From an uncultured Cellvibrio sp. (GTDB lineage: Bacteria; Pseudomonadota; Gammaproteobacteria; Pseudomonadales; Cellvibrionaceae), in NCBI GenBank assembly GCA_946886255.1, contig CAMPIG010000133.1, forward strand, positions 1-10,439: DNA of 10,439 nt, given 5' to 3'. The notes under the pieces were generated by a model, which was not told where the DNA came from, made no database searches, and saw nothing but the letters and a program-made list of their open reading frames with translations. This document shows, one piece after another, positions 1 to 7,127 of this stretch (its first letter is position 1; each line of letters opens with the position of its first letter). The translations under genes were made by a program, and so were the position numbers.

Positions 1-5
1 AAGTT

Positions 6-9
6 GAGG
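6..9 (+). promoter_or_regulatory. Ribosome-binding site of recA
   Basis: GAGG sits six bases before the ATG at 16. It decides the recA start, because the in-frame TTG at position 4 overlaps it and would add four residues not found in RecA families. Confidence 0.7.
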
Positions 10-15
10 TGTCGG

Positions 16-1059
16 ATGGATGCGAATAAAGAAAAGGCGCTACAGGCAGCCCTGAGTCAAATCGAACGTCAATTTGGTAAGGGTACTGTGATGCGCATGG
101 GCGACCGGGAACAGGTTGCCATTCCAGCGATTTCTACGGGCTCACTGGGGCTGGATGTAGCACTGGGGATCGGTGGGCTGCCCAAAGGCAGAATTATTGA
201 AATTTATGGACCGGAGTCTTCCGGTAAAACGACACTGACTTTACAGGTTATCGCCGAAGCTCAAAGGCAAGGCGGTAACTGCGCCTTTATCGACGCGGAG
301 CACGCGCTTGATCCGATTTATGCCGCCAAACTTGGCGTTAAAGTGGAAGACCTGATTATTTCCCAGCCGGATACCGGCGAGCAAGCTTTGGAAGTTACCG
401 ATATGCTGGTGCGTTCCGGTGCGGTGGATGTATTGGTTGTGGATTCTGTAGCCGCACTGACGCCCCGCGCAGAAATCGAAGGCGAAATGGGTGATCACCA
501 CGTCGGTTTGCAGGCGCGTTTGATGTCACAAGCGCTGCGTAAAATCACCGGTAATATCAAAAATGCTAACTGTCTGGTGATTTTCATCAACCAGATCCGC
601 ATGAAGATCGGTGTTATGTTTGGTAACCCGGAAACCACTACGGGTGGTAATGCGCTGAAATTTTACGCTTCAGTACGTCTGGACATTCGTCGTATTGGTG
701 CGGTGAAAGAAGGTGAAGAAGTAATCGGTTCCGAAACGCGCGTAAAAGTGGTGAAGAACAAGGTTGCTCCACCCTTTAAACAGGCAGAATTCCAGATTCT
801 GTACGGCAGCGGCATTAATCGCATGGGCGAGGTTGTTGACTACGGCGTCAAGCTTGGAATGGTCGATAAGGCGGGAGCCTGGTATAGCTACCAGGGTAAC
901 AAGATTGGCCAGGGTAAAAATAATGTCATGAAATTTCTGCAAGAAAATCCGGAGATCGCCAAAGAGTTGGAACAAAAGGTCCGGGCAGAACTCCTTAACA
1001 CACCGCAGATGGCACTCGGTACCAGTGCTGACTCAGAAGACGAAGTAGAGATGTCTTGA
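16..1059 (+). CDS. recA: RecA recombinase/SOS co-protease
   Basis: ATP-dependent DNA recombinase that forms filaments on single-stranded DNA, drives homologous pairing and strand exchange, and stimulates LexA self-cleavage. The 347-residue product is full length for the family. Visible landmarks are the Walker A motif GPESSGKT at residues 65-72 (K71, T72), the catalytic Glu at E95 in DAEHALDP, the Walker B strand ending at D143 (VLVVDS), the DNA-binding loop L2 around residues 195-210 ([16 protein letters not shown] region), and an acidic C-terminal tail (SEDEVE). I start at the ATG at 16, which opens with [10 protein letters not shown] as in other gammaproteobacterial RecAs and has a GAGG ribosome-binding site at 6-9; an in-frame TTG at 4 lies before that site. 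The promoter and any LexA box lie left of the window. The gene that usually follows, recX, is displaced by a lipoprotein gene. Identity is essentially certain. Confidence 0.98.
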   Translation: MDANKEKALQAALSQIERQFGKGTVMRMGDREQVAIPAISTGSLGLDVALGIGGLPKGRIIEIYGPESSGKTTLTLQVIAEAQRQGGNCAFIDAEHALDPIYAAKLGVKVEDLIISQPDTGEQALEVTDMLVRSGAVDVLVVDSVAALTPRAEIEGEMGDHHVGLQARLMSQALRKITGNIKNANCLVIFINQIRMKIGVMFGNPETTTGGNALKFYASVRLDIRRIGAVKEGEEVIGSETRVKVVKNKVAPPFKQAEFQILYGSGINRMGEVVDYGVKLGMVDKAGAWYSYQGNKIGQGKNNVMKFLQENPEIAKELEQKVRAELLNTPQMALGTSADSEDEVEMS

Positions 1060-1069
1060 GTCTTCAGTG

Positions 1070-1103
1070 ACGGAAATCGGGTTTTTGATGACCTGATTTC
1101 CGT
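1070..1103 (+). terminator. Hairpin after recA, probable terminator
   Basis: A 13-pair stem (1070-1082 with 1091-1103, one G-U wobble at 1079/1094) encloses an 8-base loop and begins 11 bases after the recA stop. The sequence after the stem is TGCTCCTTTC, which lacks a proper run of T, so it may be a leaky terminator or a 3'-end stabilising hairpin rather than a strong intrinsic terminator. Confidence 0.65.
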
Positions 1104-1276
1104 TGCTCCTTTCAAATGTTCCTTTCAAAAAAACTCCCCATTCGGCCTAGCTGAACTTCACTATTGAGGCAGAGTCGAATTTTTATCTAACTACTGCCGA
1201 TTACATGGCTATACAGATTTTACGGCGGGGATCAATCATACTTATCGGGTCATAACCATTGAGGCGTGTTGTTCGA

Positions 1277-1300
1277 TTAATTTCATACATGCGAAATTAA
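1277..1300. repeat. Perfect inverted repeat TTAATTTC-N8-GAAATTAA
   Basis: Two perfect 8-base arms (1277-1284 and 1293-1300) are separated by 8 bases, putting arm centres 16 bases apart. AT-rich arms with this geometry fit a dimeric regulator's operator better than a terminator: there is no following T-run and the stem would be weak. It lies about 160 bases before the lipoprotein start. No specific regulator is recognised. Confidence 0.45.
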
Positions 1301-1366
1301 GTCTGAAGAACGCGATTTGCAGTGCGTGATAAATCGGGTGGAAGTGCGGGGCGATGCGACGAAAAG

Positions 1367-1395
1367 TTGCGTGCTGACAATGTGGTGGGTATGCT
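1367..1395 (+). promoter_or_regulatory. Possible sigma70 promoter of the DUF4136 lipoprotein gene
   Basis: TTGCGT (1367-1372) and TATGCT (1390-1395) are exactly 17 bases apart. They match the -35 and -10 consensus at only 3/6 and 4/6 positions, so this is a weak candidate. A transcript from here would have a leader of about 60 bases. Confidence 0.3.
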
Positions 1396-1459
1396 GCGTG
1401 TCAGATTTCATCATTACCCCGTTAAAACCTATAAGCCGAAAATAAAGTAGAGGTGTGAA

Positions 1460-2035
1460 ATGATTCGCTTTAGTAGCCTGACCGGTTTGTTACTGACGCT
1501 CACCTTGTTGGGTGCTTGTTCAAACAAGCCGTATGTTGTCACTGATCATCTTTCGGGCTATGACTTTTCTGCCCTGAAAACCTACCATGTGACGGAAGCT
1601 CGCCAGGAAACGAAGGATGAGATCCTCATCTCTCCATTCACATTCAGCCATATACATTCAGTCGTTGAGCGAGAGTTGGCTCAGCGTTATCAACAGGCTC
1701 CGGCTGATACCAAGCCTGATTTTCTGGTGAACTATCATATTGTTATTGAAGAAAAGCTGGATCCAGGAACCTATGATCGCCTTTACGGATATGGCTACTA
1801 CGGAAGAGGTTATCGTTCTTACTATCCTGCACCGCTGTTTTATGGCACTACCGGCGCACCGCGCGTATATAACCAAGGTAGTCTGATTATTGATATTGTC
1901 GATGCGAAAACGGAAAAGCCTATTTGGCGGGGTGTATCGGAAAAACGTTTACGTAGCGGTTTAACACCGCAAGAACAACGCGAAATTTTGACCAGTGCGG
2001 TTATTGAAATCATCAGTAAATTTCCGCCGATCTAA
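1460..2035 (+). CDS. DUF4136-type outer-membrane lipoprotein
   Basis: Predicted lipoprotein of 191 residues, function unknown. The N-terminus is a lipoprotein signal peptide: short positive start (MIRF), hydrophobic core, then lipobox LLGAC with the acylated Cys at residue 20. Ser at +2 favours transport to the outer membrane. The mature part resembles the DUF4136 family as I remember it: an early YDFSALKTYHV strand, a central VNYHIVIEEKL strand, a Tyr/Gly-rich segment at about 109-122, then GSLIIDIVDAKTEKPIWRG and a C-terminal helix ending FPPI. The start is supported by the AGAGGTG ribosome-binding site at 1449-1455. The gene stands alone, with 400 bases before it and a strong terminator 20 bases after it, yet it lies between recA and recX, which are normally adjacent. 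Lipoprotein status is firm; the family assignment is from pattern memory. Confidence 0.85.
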   Translation: MIRFSSLTGLLLTLTLLGACSNKPYVVTDHLSGYDFSALKTYHVTEARQETKDEILISPFTFSHIHSVVERELAQRYQQAPADTKPDFLVNYHIVIEEKLDPGTYDRLYGYGYYGRGYRSYYPAPLFYGTTGAPRVYNQGSLIIDIVDAKTEKPIWRGVSEKRLRSGLTPQEQREILTSAVIEIISKFPPI

Positions 2036-2055
2036 GGTGAAAAAACGGTAAACCC

Positions 2056-2080
2056 ATGGCCGCTTTGCGGCCATTTTTTT
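2056..2080 (+). terminator. Strong intrinsic terminator after the lipoprotein gene
   Basis: Perfect 8-pair GC-rich stem ATGGCCGC/GCGGCCAT (2056-2063 with 2067-2074), a TTT loop, and an uninterrupted T-run through 2080. It ends only 26 bases before the recX start codon, so recX must be reached by read-through or by a promoter overlapping this element. Confidence 0.9.
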
Positions 2081-2106
2081 GAATGATGTATCTGGGAAGA
2101 GGCCTC

Positions 2107-2559
2107 ATGGCTGATAACAAGACGACTTCTGATATCAGGCTTGCTGCCATGAATTTACTGGCAATGCGCGAGCACTCCGCATATGAATTGCGCAAGAAAC
2201 TTGCCCCGCGTTTCGAAGGCACTGACGTCACTGAGGCTATCGCTGTGTTGACTGAAGAGAATCTTCAAAGCGACGCACGTTATACCGAAGCTTTTATCAC
2301 TATGCGCAAACGTCAAGGCAAAGGGCCGGTGCGTATTGCGCTGGAGTTGAAAGAAAAAGGTATCGGGGAAGCCTTGATTAATTTATATCTTAATACTACC
2401 GATCAAGACTGGTTTGAGCTGGCTGCTGCGGAAAGGCATAAACGTTTTGGCATTCCTGAACCCCGGGATATGAAAGAAAAAGCACGTCAGATGCGATTTC
2501 TTCAATACCGAGGTTTCACGCAACCGCAAATCTCCGCGGCAATTAAAGCAACCGAATAA
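2107..2559 (+). CDS. recX: RecX regulator of RecA
   Basis: RecX proteins bind along the RecA filament, block its extension and inhibit recombinase and co-protease activity. The 150-residue product is close to the usual 150-165. It is rich in Lys/Arg and shows the three-helix tandem repeats of the family: RLAAMNLLAMREHSAYELRKKL first, then VTEAIAVLTEENLQSDARYTEAF with the conserved DxRYxxxF core, GKGPVRIALELKEKGI in the middle, and the closing MRFLQYRGFTQPQISAAI. I choose the ATG at 2107 because GGGA/GAGG at 2094-2102 precedes it; the in-frame ATG at 2083 is only three bases after the upstream terminator's T-run and has no ribosome-binding site. It lies 1.05 kb downstream of recA, with a lipoprotein gene between. 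No terminator hairpin is seen after it. Confidence 0.93.
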   Translation: MADNKTTSDIRLAAMNLLAMREHSAYELRKKLAPRFEGTDVTEAIAVLTEENLQSDARYTEAFITMRKRQGKGPVRIALELKEKGIGEALINLYLNTTDQDWFELAAAERHKRFGIPEPRDMKEKARQMRFLQYRGFTQPQISAAIKATE

Positions 2560-2596
2560 CTTTTTTGGTAAGGCTGACCGCCATTCTCTACAACCG

Positions 2597-2633
2597 GTTA
2601 ACAAATGTTATATCACTGTAAACTATTGTTAAC
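2597..2633 (+). promoter_or_regulatory. Phased GTTA/GTAA repeat cluster, possible response-regulator (CpxR-like) operator
   Basis: Four similar elements face the same way: GTTAAC at 2597, GTTATA at 2607, GTAAAC at 2618 and GTTAAC at 2628. They are spaced 10, 11 and 10 bases apart, one helical turn each. The last pair, GTAAA-CTATT-GTTAA, differs at one base from the CpxR consensus GTAAA-N5-GTAAA. The first pair, GTTAACAAATGTTA, resembles a one-base-short ArcA box. The outer elements also form a 9-base inverted repeat (2596-2604 and 2626-2634). OmpR-family regulators bind such tandem half-sites. Which protein binds here is inference. Confidence 0.4.
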
Positions 2634-2680
2634 CGCTTATCGCTTGTCCCATCATCAGCGTAACCTTTCGCGATAAACCA

Positions 2681-2690
2681 GCGTTAACGC
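2681..2690. repeat. Palindrome GCGTTAACGC
   Basis: A perfect 10-base palindrome about 50 bases after the phased cluster and sharing its GTTAAC core. It could be a further operator for the efflux promoter, immediately upstream of the possible extended -10 at 2692-2700, or a chance occurrence. Confidence 0.3.
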
Positions 2691-2843
2691 ATGGCATACT
2701 CGCTCATCTAGCCTTCACTTTCTACAGCCAGTAAGCGTAAATGGCTTGGGTGGATGTTTATATTTCATGCTGGAAAGATGTGCTAGAGTCTGCGCCAAAA
2801 AATGATTCCTGCCCCAAGGCAGATTGGGTATAAAAGAGAGAAA

Positions 2844-3926
2844 ATGATGATGCGATTGCACCTGCCAGGAGCTATTTTATTTGGCTCACTGATGATGTTC
2901 GTCCTACCCTTGATGGCACAAACCACGAAAGCAGTCGATGTCATTGTCCAAGCCGTCAAATCACAACCGCTCCAAAGTCGCATTGAAGCCTTGGGTACCC
3001 TACGGGCTAATGAATCCATTCGTTTAACGTCCAATGTTACCAAGACGGTGACACATATTAATTTCGATGACGGCCAACGTGTTAAAAAAGGCCAGGTGCT
3101 AGTGGAGATGACTAACGCCGAGGAGCGGGCGCTGTTAGACGAAGCGCGATTCAATATGGAAGAAGCACGTAAGCAAATGGAGCGGGTTCGTTCTTTGGTT
3201 GAAACCAAAGCTGCTTCCCAATCGTTGCTTGATCAGCGCATGCGTGAATATGAATCAGCTCATGCTCGCTATCTGGCGATTGATGCGCGTTTGCAAGACC
3301 TGCATCTCGATGCCCCTTTCAGCGGCGTGGTTGGTCTACGTAATATCAGTGTCGGTGCGTTGGTTTCCCCTGGCGATCTCATCACCACCATTAATGACGA
3401 CAGCCGTATGAAACTTGATTTCACGGTGCCGGCGATCTATCTGCGCAGCTTACAAGTTGATCTACCTATCATGGCCAAGAGCCGCGCGCTGGGCGACAAG
3501 GTATTCGAAGGCAAGATCTACAGCATCGACAATCAGATTGATCCAGTGACTCGTGCGATTACGGTACGAGCCCTGTTGCCTAATGATGATCGCGAGTTAA
3601 AACAGGGCATGTTGATGAGTATTAACCTCTATGCCAACAAGCGAGATGCTTTGGTGATATCTGAAGCGGCGTTGGTCCCCTTGGGGAGTGATAATTTTGT
3701 GTTTGTGGTTCAGCCCCAGGGAGAAACTCTTACGGTAGAGCGTCGTCAGGTTACCATTGGTCAACGCCTGCGTGGTTCTGTGGAAATCCTGAATGGTTTG
3801 GAATCCGGCGAAAAAGTGGTAACCCATGGGTTACAAAAAATTCGTGCCGGTACGCTGATTAATATTACCGCCGAAGAAACCGGTGAAGAAAGTTTATCTG
3901 AACTGATCGATTCAACTAAATCCTGA
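2844..3926 (+). CDS. RND efflux periplasmic adaptor (membrane fusion protein)
   Basis: Periplasmic adaptor linking an RND pump to an outer-membrane channel. The 360-residue product has a signal peptide (MMMRLHL, hydrophobic core, likely cleavage after LPLMA at residue 25) and no lipobox Cys, so it is probably not lipid-anchored. In order: lipoyl half at about 58-90 (NFDDGQRVKKGQVLVEM), a short alpha-hairpin at 92-150, second lipoyl half at 152-185 (LDAPFSGVVGLRNISVGALVSPGD), beta-barrel at 188-265 (GKIYSIDNQIDPVTRAITVRA) and membrane-proximal domain at 268-345. I start at the ATG at 2844, behind the purine-rich site AAGAGAG at 2834-2840. An in-frame ATG at 2802 would place 14 mostly polar or charged residues ahead of the signal peptide; ATGs at 2847 and 2850 are also possible. 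The pump gene begins 11 bases after the stop, and its ribosome-binding site overlaps this stop codon, so the two are co-transcribed. Confidence 0.93.
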   Translation: MMMRLHLPGAILFGSLMMFVLPLMAQTTKAVDVIVQAVKSQPLQSRIEALGTLRANESIRLTSNVTKTVTHINFDDGQRVKKGQVLVEMTNAEERALLDEARFNMEEARKQMERVRSLVETKAASQSLLDQRMREYESAHARYLAIDARLQDLHLDAPFSGVVGLRNISVGALVSPGDLITTINDDSRMKLDFTVPAIYLRSLQVDLPIMAKSRALGDKVFEGKIYSIDNQIDPVTRAITVRALLPNDDRELKQGMLMSINLYANKRDALVISEAALVPLGSDNFVFVVQPQGETLTVERRQVTIGQRLRGSVEILNGLESGEKVVTHGLQKIRAGTLINITAEETGEESLSELIDSTKS

Positions 3927-3929
3927 GGG
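3925..3929 (+). promoter_or_regulatory. Ribosome-binding site of the RND pump, overlapping the adaptor stop codon
   Basis: GAGGG shares two bases with the TGA of the adaptor gene (3924-3926) and lies eight bases before the pump ATG. This arrangement suggests translational coupling of the two subunits. Confidence 0.7.
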
Positions 3930-3937
3930 TAACCCAC

Positions 3938-6900
3938 ATGCTACTCTCTGATTTCTCGATCAAACGCCCGGTTTTTGCCTCGGTCATTTCTATTCTTCTG
4001 ATTGCCTTTGGATTGGTTGCTTTCGAACGATTGACACTACGCGAATACCCTGATATCGATCCGCCGGTGGTGTCGATTCGCACGGATTATCCCGGCGCGG
4101 CTGCCAGCATTGTTGAAACACGTATCACCAAGGTTATTGAAGATCGTATCTCCGGTGTTGAAGGAATTCGTTACATCGAATCCAGTAGTGAAAATGGCCG
4201 CTCCAACATCGTGGTGCAATTTGATGTGGGGCAGGACATGGACGCGGCAGCAAACGATATTCGTGACCGCGTATCCCGCGTGTTAGGTAATTTGCCCATC
4301 GAAGCTGAACCGCCGGAAGTTGAAAAGGTGAGTTCGGATGAAGACGTCATCCTGTGGTTTAACTTTACCAGTGACAATATGACCACGCCGGAACTCTCTG
4401 ATTATGCACAGCGATATCTGGTAGATCGTTTCTCCGTTGTGGACGGTGTTGCGCGTGTGAGAATTGGTGGTGAAAAACGTTACGCCATGCGTATCTGGCT
4501 GGATCGCCGTGAACTGGCGGCGCGCAACCTGACCGTTAATGATGTTGAAGATGCCTTGCGTGCAGAAAATGTTGAATTACCAGCGGGCAGTATCGAATCA
4601 GAGGAGCGACAGTTTACGGTGCGCATGGCCCGCAACTATCTTACCGCAGAGGATTTTTCCCGGTTGGTGTTGCATCGCGGTGAAGATGGCTACCTGATTC
4701 GCCTGGGCGACGTAGCGCGAGTTGAAAAAGGAACGGAAGAAGACCGCAATATGTTTCGCGGTAATGGTGTCAATCAGGTCGGGATTGGTATCAGTAAACA
4801 ATCCACCGCCAACACCATTGATGTTGCGCGCGGTGTAAAAGCAGAACGTGATCGCATCCTCGCTACTTTGCCGGATGGCATGGGCATTGAGGACAGCTAT
4901 GATAGTTCCATCTTTGTTGAACGCGCGATTGAAGAAGTGTATCTCACACTGGGCATCGCCATTTTCCTGGTGGTACTGGTTATCTATCTGTTTCTCGGCA
5001 GTGTGCGTGCCATGCTTGTGCCAGCGGTGGCCGTACCGGTCTCTATCATTGCAACCTTTACGGTGCTGGCGATACTCGGTTTCTCGGTCAACATGTTAAC
5101 GCTGTTGGCACTGGTACTGGCCATCGGACTGGTGGTGGATGATGCAATTGTGGTACTGGAAAATATTGTTCGTCATATGGAAGAAAAAAATAAACCGCCG
5201 TTACTGGCGGCGTTTGACGGTACGCGCGAAGTGGGCTTCGCCGTTATTGCAACCACCCTGGTGTTGATTGCGATCTTTGTGCCGATTGTTTTCCTGAAGG
5301 GTGATATCGGCCGCCTGTTTTCCGAGTTTGCGATAACCATGGCGGCCTCTGTGGCATTTTCATCGCTCATCGCCTTGACGCTTTCTCCCATGCTGGCCTC
5401 CCAGTTTCTCAAGCGTAATGACCATAAAAATAAATTGGTCGACAAAATCAACGAATGGACCATGTGCTTGCGCCACTACTACACGCGTTCGATCAACGCG
5501 TGTCTGAATCGCAGCAAACTCGTGGTAGTAATCTTTGCGCTGCTATTGTTTGCGACCTTTATGCTATCGCGTCTAATTCCGTCCGAGTACGCGCCTCGTG
5601 AAGACCGGGGTACATTTTTCGTCATGGTAAATGGGCCGGAAGGTGCCAGTTTTTCCTACATGGAAGAATACATGAACGAGATTGAAAAACGCATGATGGA
5701 GTACGTCGATACCGGTGAAATAAGTCGTTTGATGGTGCGCTCGCCGCGGTCATTCGGTACGGCAGAAAATTTTAACAGCGGAATCATTATTGCTGTGATG
5801 AACGACTGGAGCCTGCGACGCAATGCGTTTGTGGTAATGGATGAAATCCGCGCGAAACTTAGCGATTTACCCGGTGTGACAGCGGCGCCGGTAATGCGTC
5901 AAGGGTTCGGTTCGCAGACACAAAAACCGGTTCAATTTGTTATCGGCGGGGGCTCATACAATGAGTTGGCCGAATGGCGCGATATCATGTTGGAAAAAAT
6001 CGAAGCGAGTAATCCGGGCCTTGAAAGTATGGACTGGGATTACAAGGAAACCAAACCCCAGATTGAAGTTATTATTGACACCAATCGCGCAGCGGATCTG
6101 GGCGTGAGCGTCAATAACATCGGCCGCACTTTGGAAACCATGTTGGGTTCGCGCCGGGTCACAACCTACATTGATGATGGTGAAGAATACGATTTGATCC
6201 TGCAGGGTGAGCGCGATGAACAGCGTACTACCACCAGCTTGCAAAACATGTACGTGCGCTCGGAGCGCTCTGGTGAATTGATTCCCCTGACAAATCTGGT
6301 GCAGTTGCGCGAGATGGCCGATGCCAGCCGCTTGAATCGCTACAATCGAGTCCGCTCGTTAACAATAGAGGCAAACCTTTCCGAAGAGCTGGCGCTGGGC
6401 GAAGCGCTGGATTACCTCAATGGTTTGGTGCGAGAGCATTTGCCTGATTCTGCGGTCGTGGATTACAAGGGGCTATCACGGGATTTTCAAACCGCTGGCA
6501 GTTCGGTTATGTTTATCTTTTTGCTCGGCATCCTGATTACGTTTCTGGTATTGGCGGCGCAATTTGAAAGTTATATTCACCCGTTTGTCATCATGCTGAC
6601 GGTACCCCTGGCGATTCTTGGCGGTATGTTGGGCCTGTATATCACGGGCAATTCGTTTAATTTATATTCGCAAATCGGTTTGATCATGTTGATCGGGCTG
6701 GCAGCCAAGAACGGCATTTTGATCGTGGAATTTGTTAACCAGTTGCGTGATCGCGGCGTAGAATTTCATCAGGCATTATTGGAGGCTTCTTCAGCGAGAT
6801 TGCGTCCGATTTTAATGACCAGTTTAACGGCGGTGGCGGGAGCAGTACCTTTGGTGATCTCCAGCGGCGCTGGGTCGGAAACGCGATTTGTTATTGGTAT

Positions 6901-7066
6901 TGTGGTTATATTCGGCGTGTTGTTGGCCACCTTCCTGACATTATTTGTAGTGCCGGTGGCCTATAGTTTATTGGCTCGTAAAACCGGTTCGCCCGGTGAT
7001 GTAAACCGAAAGCTTCAACAAGCCCATCGGGATTATTATAACGATGAACAACCAAAGTCCGATTAA
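3938..7066 (+). CDS. RND multidrug efflux pump, inner-membrane permease (HAE-1 family, AcrB-like)
   Basis: Proton-driven inner-membrane transporter that captures substrates from the periplasm or outer leaflet and passes them to a tripartite channel. Its 1042 residues are the normal length. The N-terminal signature SDFSIKRPVFASV precedes TM1, followed by the periplasmic porter domain (YPDIDPPVVSIRTDYPGA and the downstream DIRDRVSRV). A TM cluster at about 330-490 contains the TM4 proton-relay pair D401/D402 in AIGLVVDDAIVVLEN. A second periplasmic loop follows, and a second TM cluster begins near 860, with K924 in GLAAKNGILIVEF and R954 in RLRPILMTS. These correspond to AcrB D407, D408, K940 and R971, so the pump should be active. 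It follows the adaptor by 11 bases. No outer-membrane factor gene is nearby, so a TolC-like partner must be elsewhere. The substrate cannot be told from sequence alone; I give no symbol. Confidence 0.96.
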   Translation: MLLSDFSIKRPVFASVISILLIAFGLVAFERLTLREYPDIDPPVVSIRTDYPGAAASIVETRITKVIEDRISGVEGIRYIESSSENGRSNIVVQFDVGQDMDAAANDIRDRVSRVLGNLPIEAEPPEVEKVSSDEDVILWFNFTSDNMTTPELSDYAQRYLVDRFSVVDGVARVRIGGEKRYAMRIWLDRRELAARNLTVNDVEDALRAENVELPAGSIESEERQFTVRMARNYLTAEDFSRLVLHRGEDGYLIRLGDVARVEKGTEEDRNMFRGNGVNQVGIGISKQSTANTIDVARGVKAERDRILATLPDGMGIEDSYDSSIFVERAIEEVYLTLGIAIFLVVLVIYLFLGSVRAMLVPAVAVPVSIIATFTVLAILGFSVNMLTLLALVLAIGLVVDDAIVVLENIVRHMEEKNKPPLLAAFDGTREVGFAVIATTLVLIAIFVPIVFLKGDIGRLFSEFAITMAASVAFSSLIALTLSPMLASQFLKRNDHKNKLVDKINEWTMCLRHYYTRSINACLNRSKLVVVIFALLLFATFMLSRLIPSEYAPREDRGTFFVMVNGPEGASFSYMEEYMNEIEKRMMEYVDTGEISRLMVRSPRSFGTAENFNSGIIIAVMNDWSLRRNAFVVMDEIRAKLSDLPGVTAAPVMRQGFGSQTQKPVQFVIGGGSYNELAEWRDIMLEKIEASNPGLESMDWDYKETKPQIEVIIDTNRAADLGVSVNNIGRTLETMLGSRRVTTYIDDGEEYDLILQGERDEQRTTTSLQNMYVRSERSGELIPLTNLVQLREMADASRLNRYNRVRSLTIEANLSEELALGEALDYLNGLVREHLPDSAVVDYKGLSRDFQTAGSSVMFIFLLGILITFLVLAAQFESYIHPFVIMLTVPLAILGGMLGLYITGNSFNLYSQIGLIMLIGLAAKNGILIVEFVNQLRDRGVEFHQALLEASSARLRPILMTSLTAVAGAVPLVISSGAGSETRFVIGIVVIFGVLLATFLTLFVVPVAYSLLARKTGSPGDVNRKLQQAHRDYYNDEQPKSD

Positions 7067-7088
7067 CCGCAAAATCACCATTCACCAT

Positions 7089-7126
7089 CAAAGAAAACAA
7101 AAACCAAAGCAAAAAAGAGAGAGAGC
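7089..7126 (+). promoter_or_regulatory. A-rich, T-free translation leader with GA repeat
   Basis: Between the pump and the LamG lipoprotein gene, 38 bases contain no T on the plus strand and are mostly A, ending in a GA dinucleotide run (7117-7125) that acts as the ribosome-binding site. Such a leader should be unstructured and favour translation of the downstream gene. Confidence 0.45.
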
Positions 7127-7127
7127 T

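Larger units (their letters stand above)
1104..1459. other. Intergenic region between recA and the lipoprotein gene
   Basis: No credible gene is visible here. The longest ATG-initiated plus-strand stretch I checked, at 1205-1255, is only 16 codons with no ribosome-binding site. What can be seen is a 10-base direct repeat (TCCTTTCAAA at 1107-1116 and 1120-1129), an 8-8-8 inverted repeat at 1277-1300, a weak sigma70-like promoter at 1367-1395, and a 6-base inverted pair CTGACA/TGTCAG at 1374-1379 and 1399-1404 overlapping that promoter. Confidence 0.6.
2560..2843. other. Non-coding region upstream of the efflux operon
   Basis: There is no plausible gene in these 284 bases. The stretch is AT-rich in its first part and contains three GTTAAC hexamers (2597, 2628, 2683), two of them inside a helically phased repeat cluster and one inside a 10-base palindrome. 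Weak promoter-like sequences are present: an extended -10 TGGCATACT at 2692-2700, and TGCTAGAGT at 2781-2789. Neither has a convincing -35 box. It most likely holds the promoter and control sites of the RND operon. Confidence 0.6.

Noticed and set aside
4..15. In-frame TTG start for RecA, four codons earlier
   Set aside because: It overlaps the ribosome-binding site, and RecA proteins of this type begin at MDANK.
2083..2106. Upstream ATG for RecX
   Set aside because: It is three bases from the terminator's T-run, has no ribosome-binding site, and adds residues not typical of RecX; the ATG at 2107 has GGGAAGAGG before it.
2802..2843. Upstream ATG for the efflux adaptor
   Set aside because: It would put 14 mostly polar or charged residues ahead of a normal signal peptide; 2844 has a purine-rich ribosome-binding site.
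2783..3208. 141-codon frame on the minus strand opposite the adaptor gene
   Set aside because: Ser/Arg/Thr-rich composition typical of an antisense shadow, no domain, and it lies opposite a clear gene.
7044..7127. Upstream ATG for the LamG lipoprotein, overlapping the pump gene
   Set aside because: It would add 28 very basic residues from the A-rich leader and destroy the lipoprotein signal peptide; the ATG at 7128 is properly placed.
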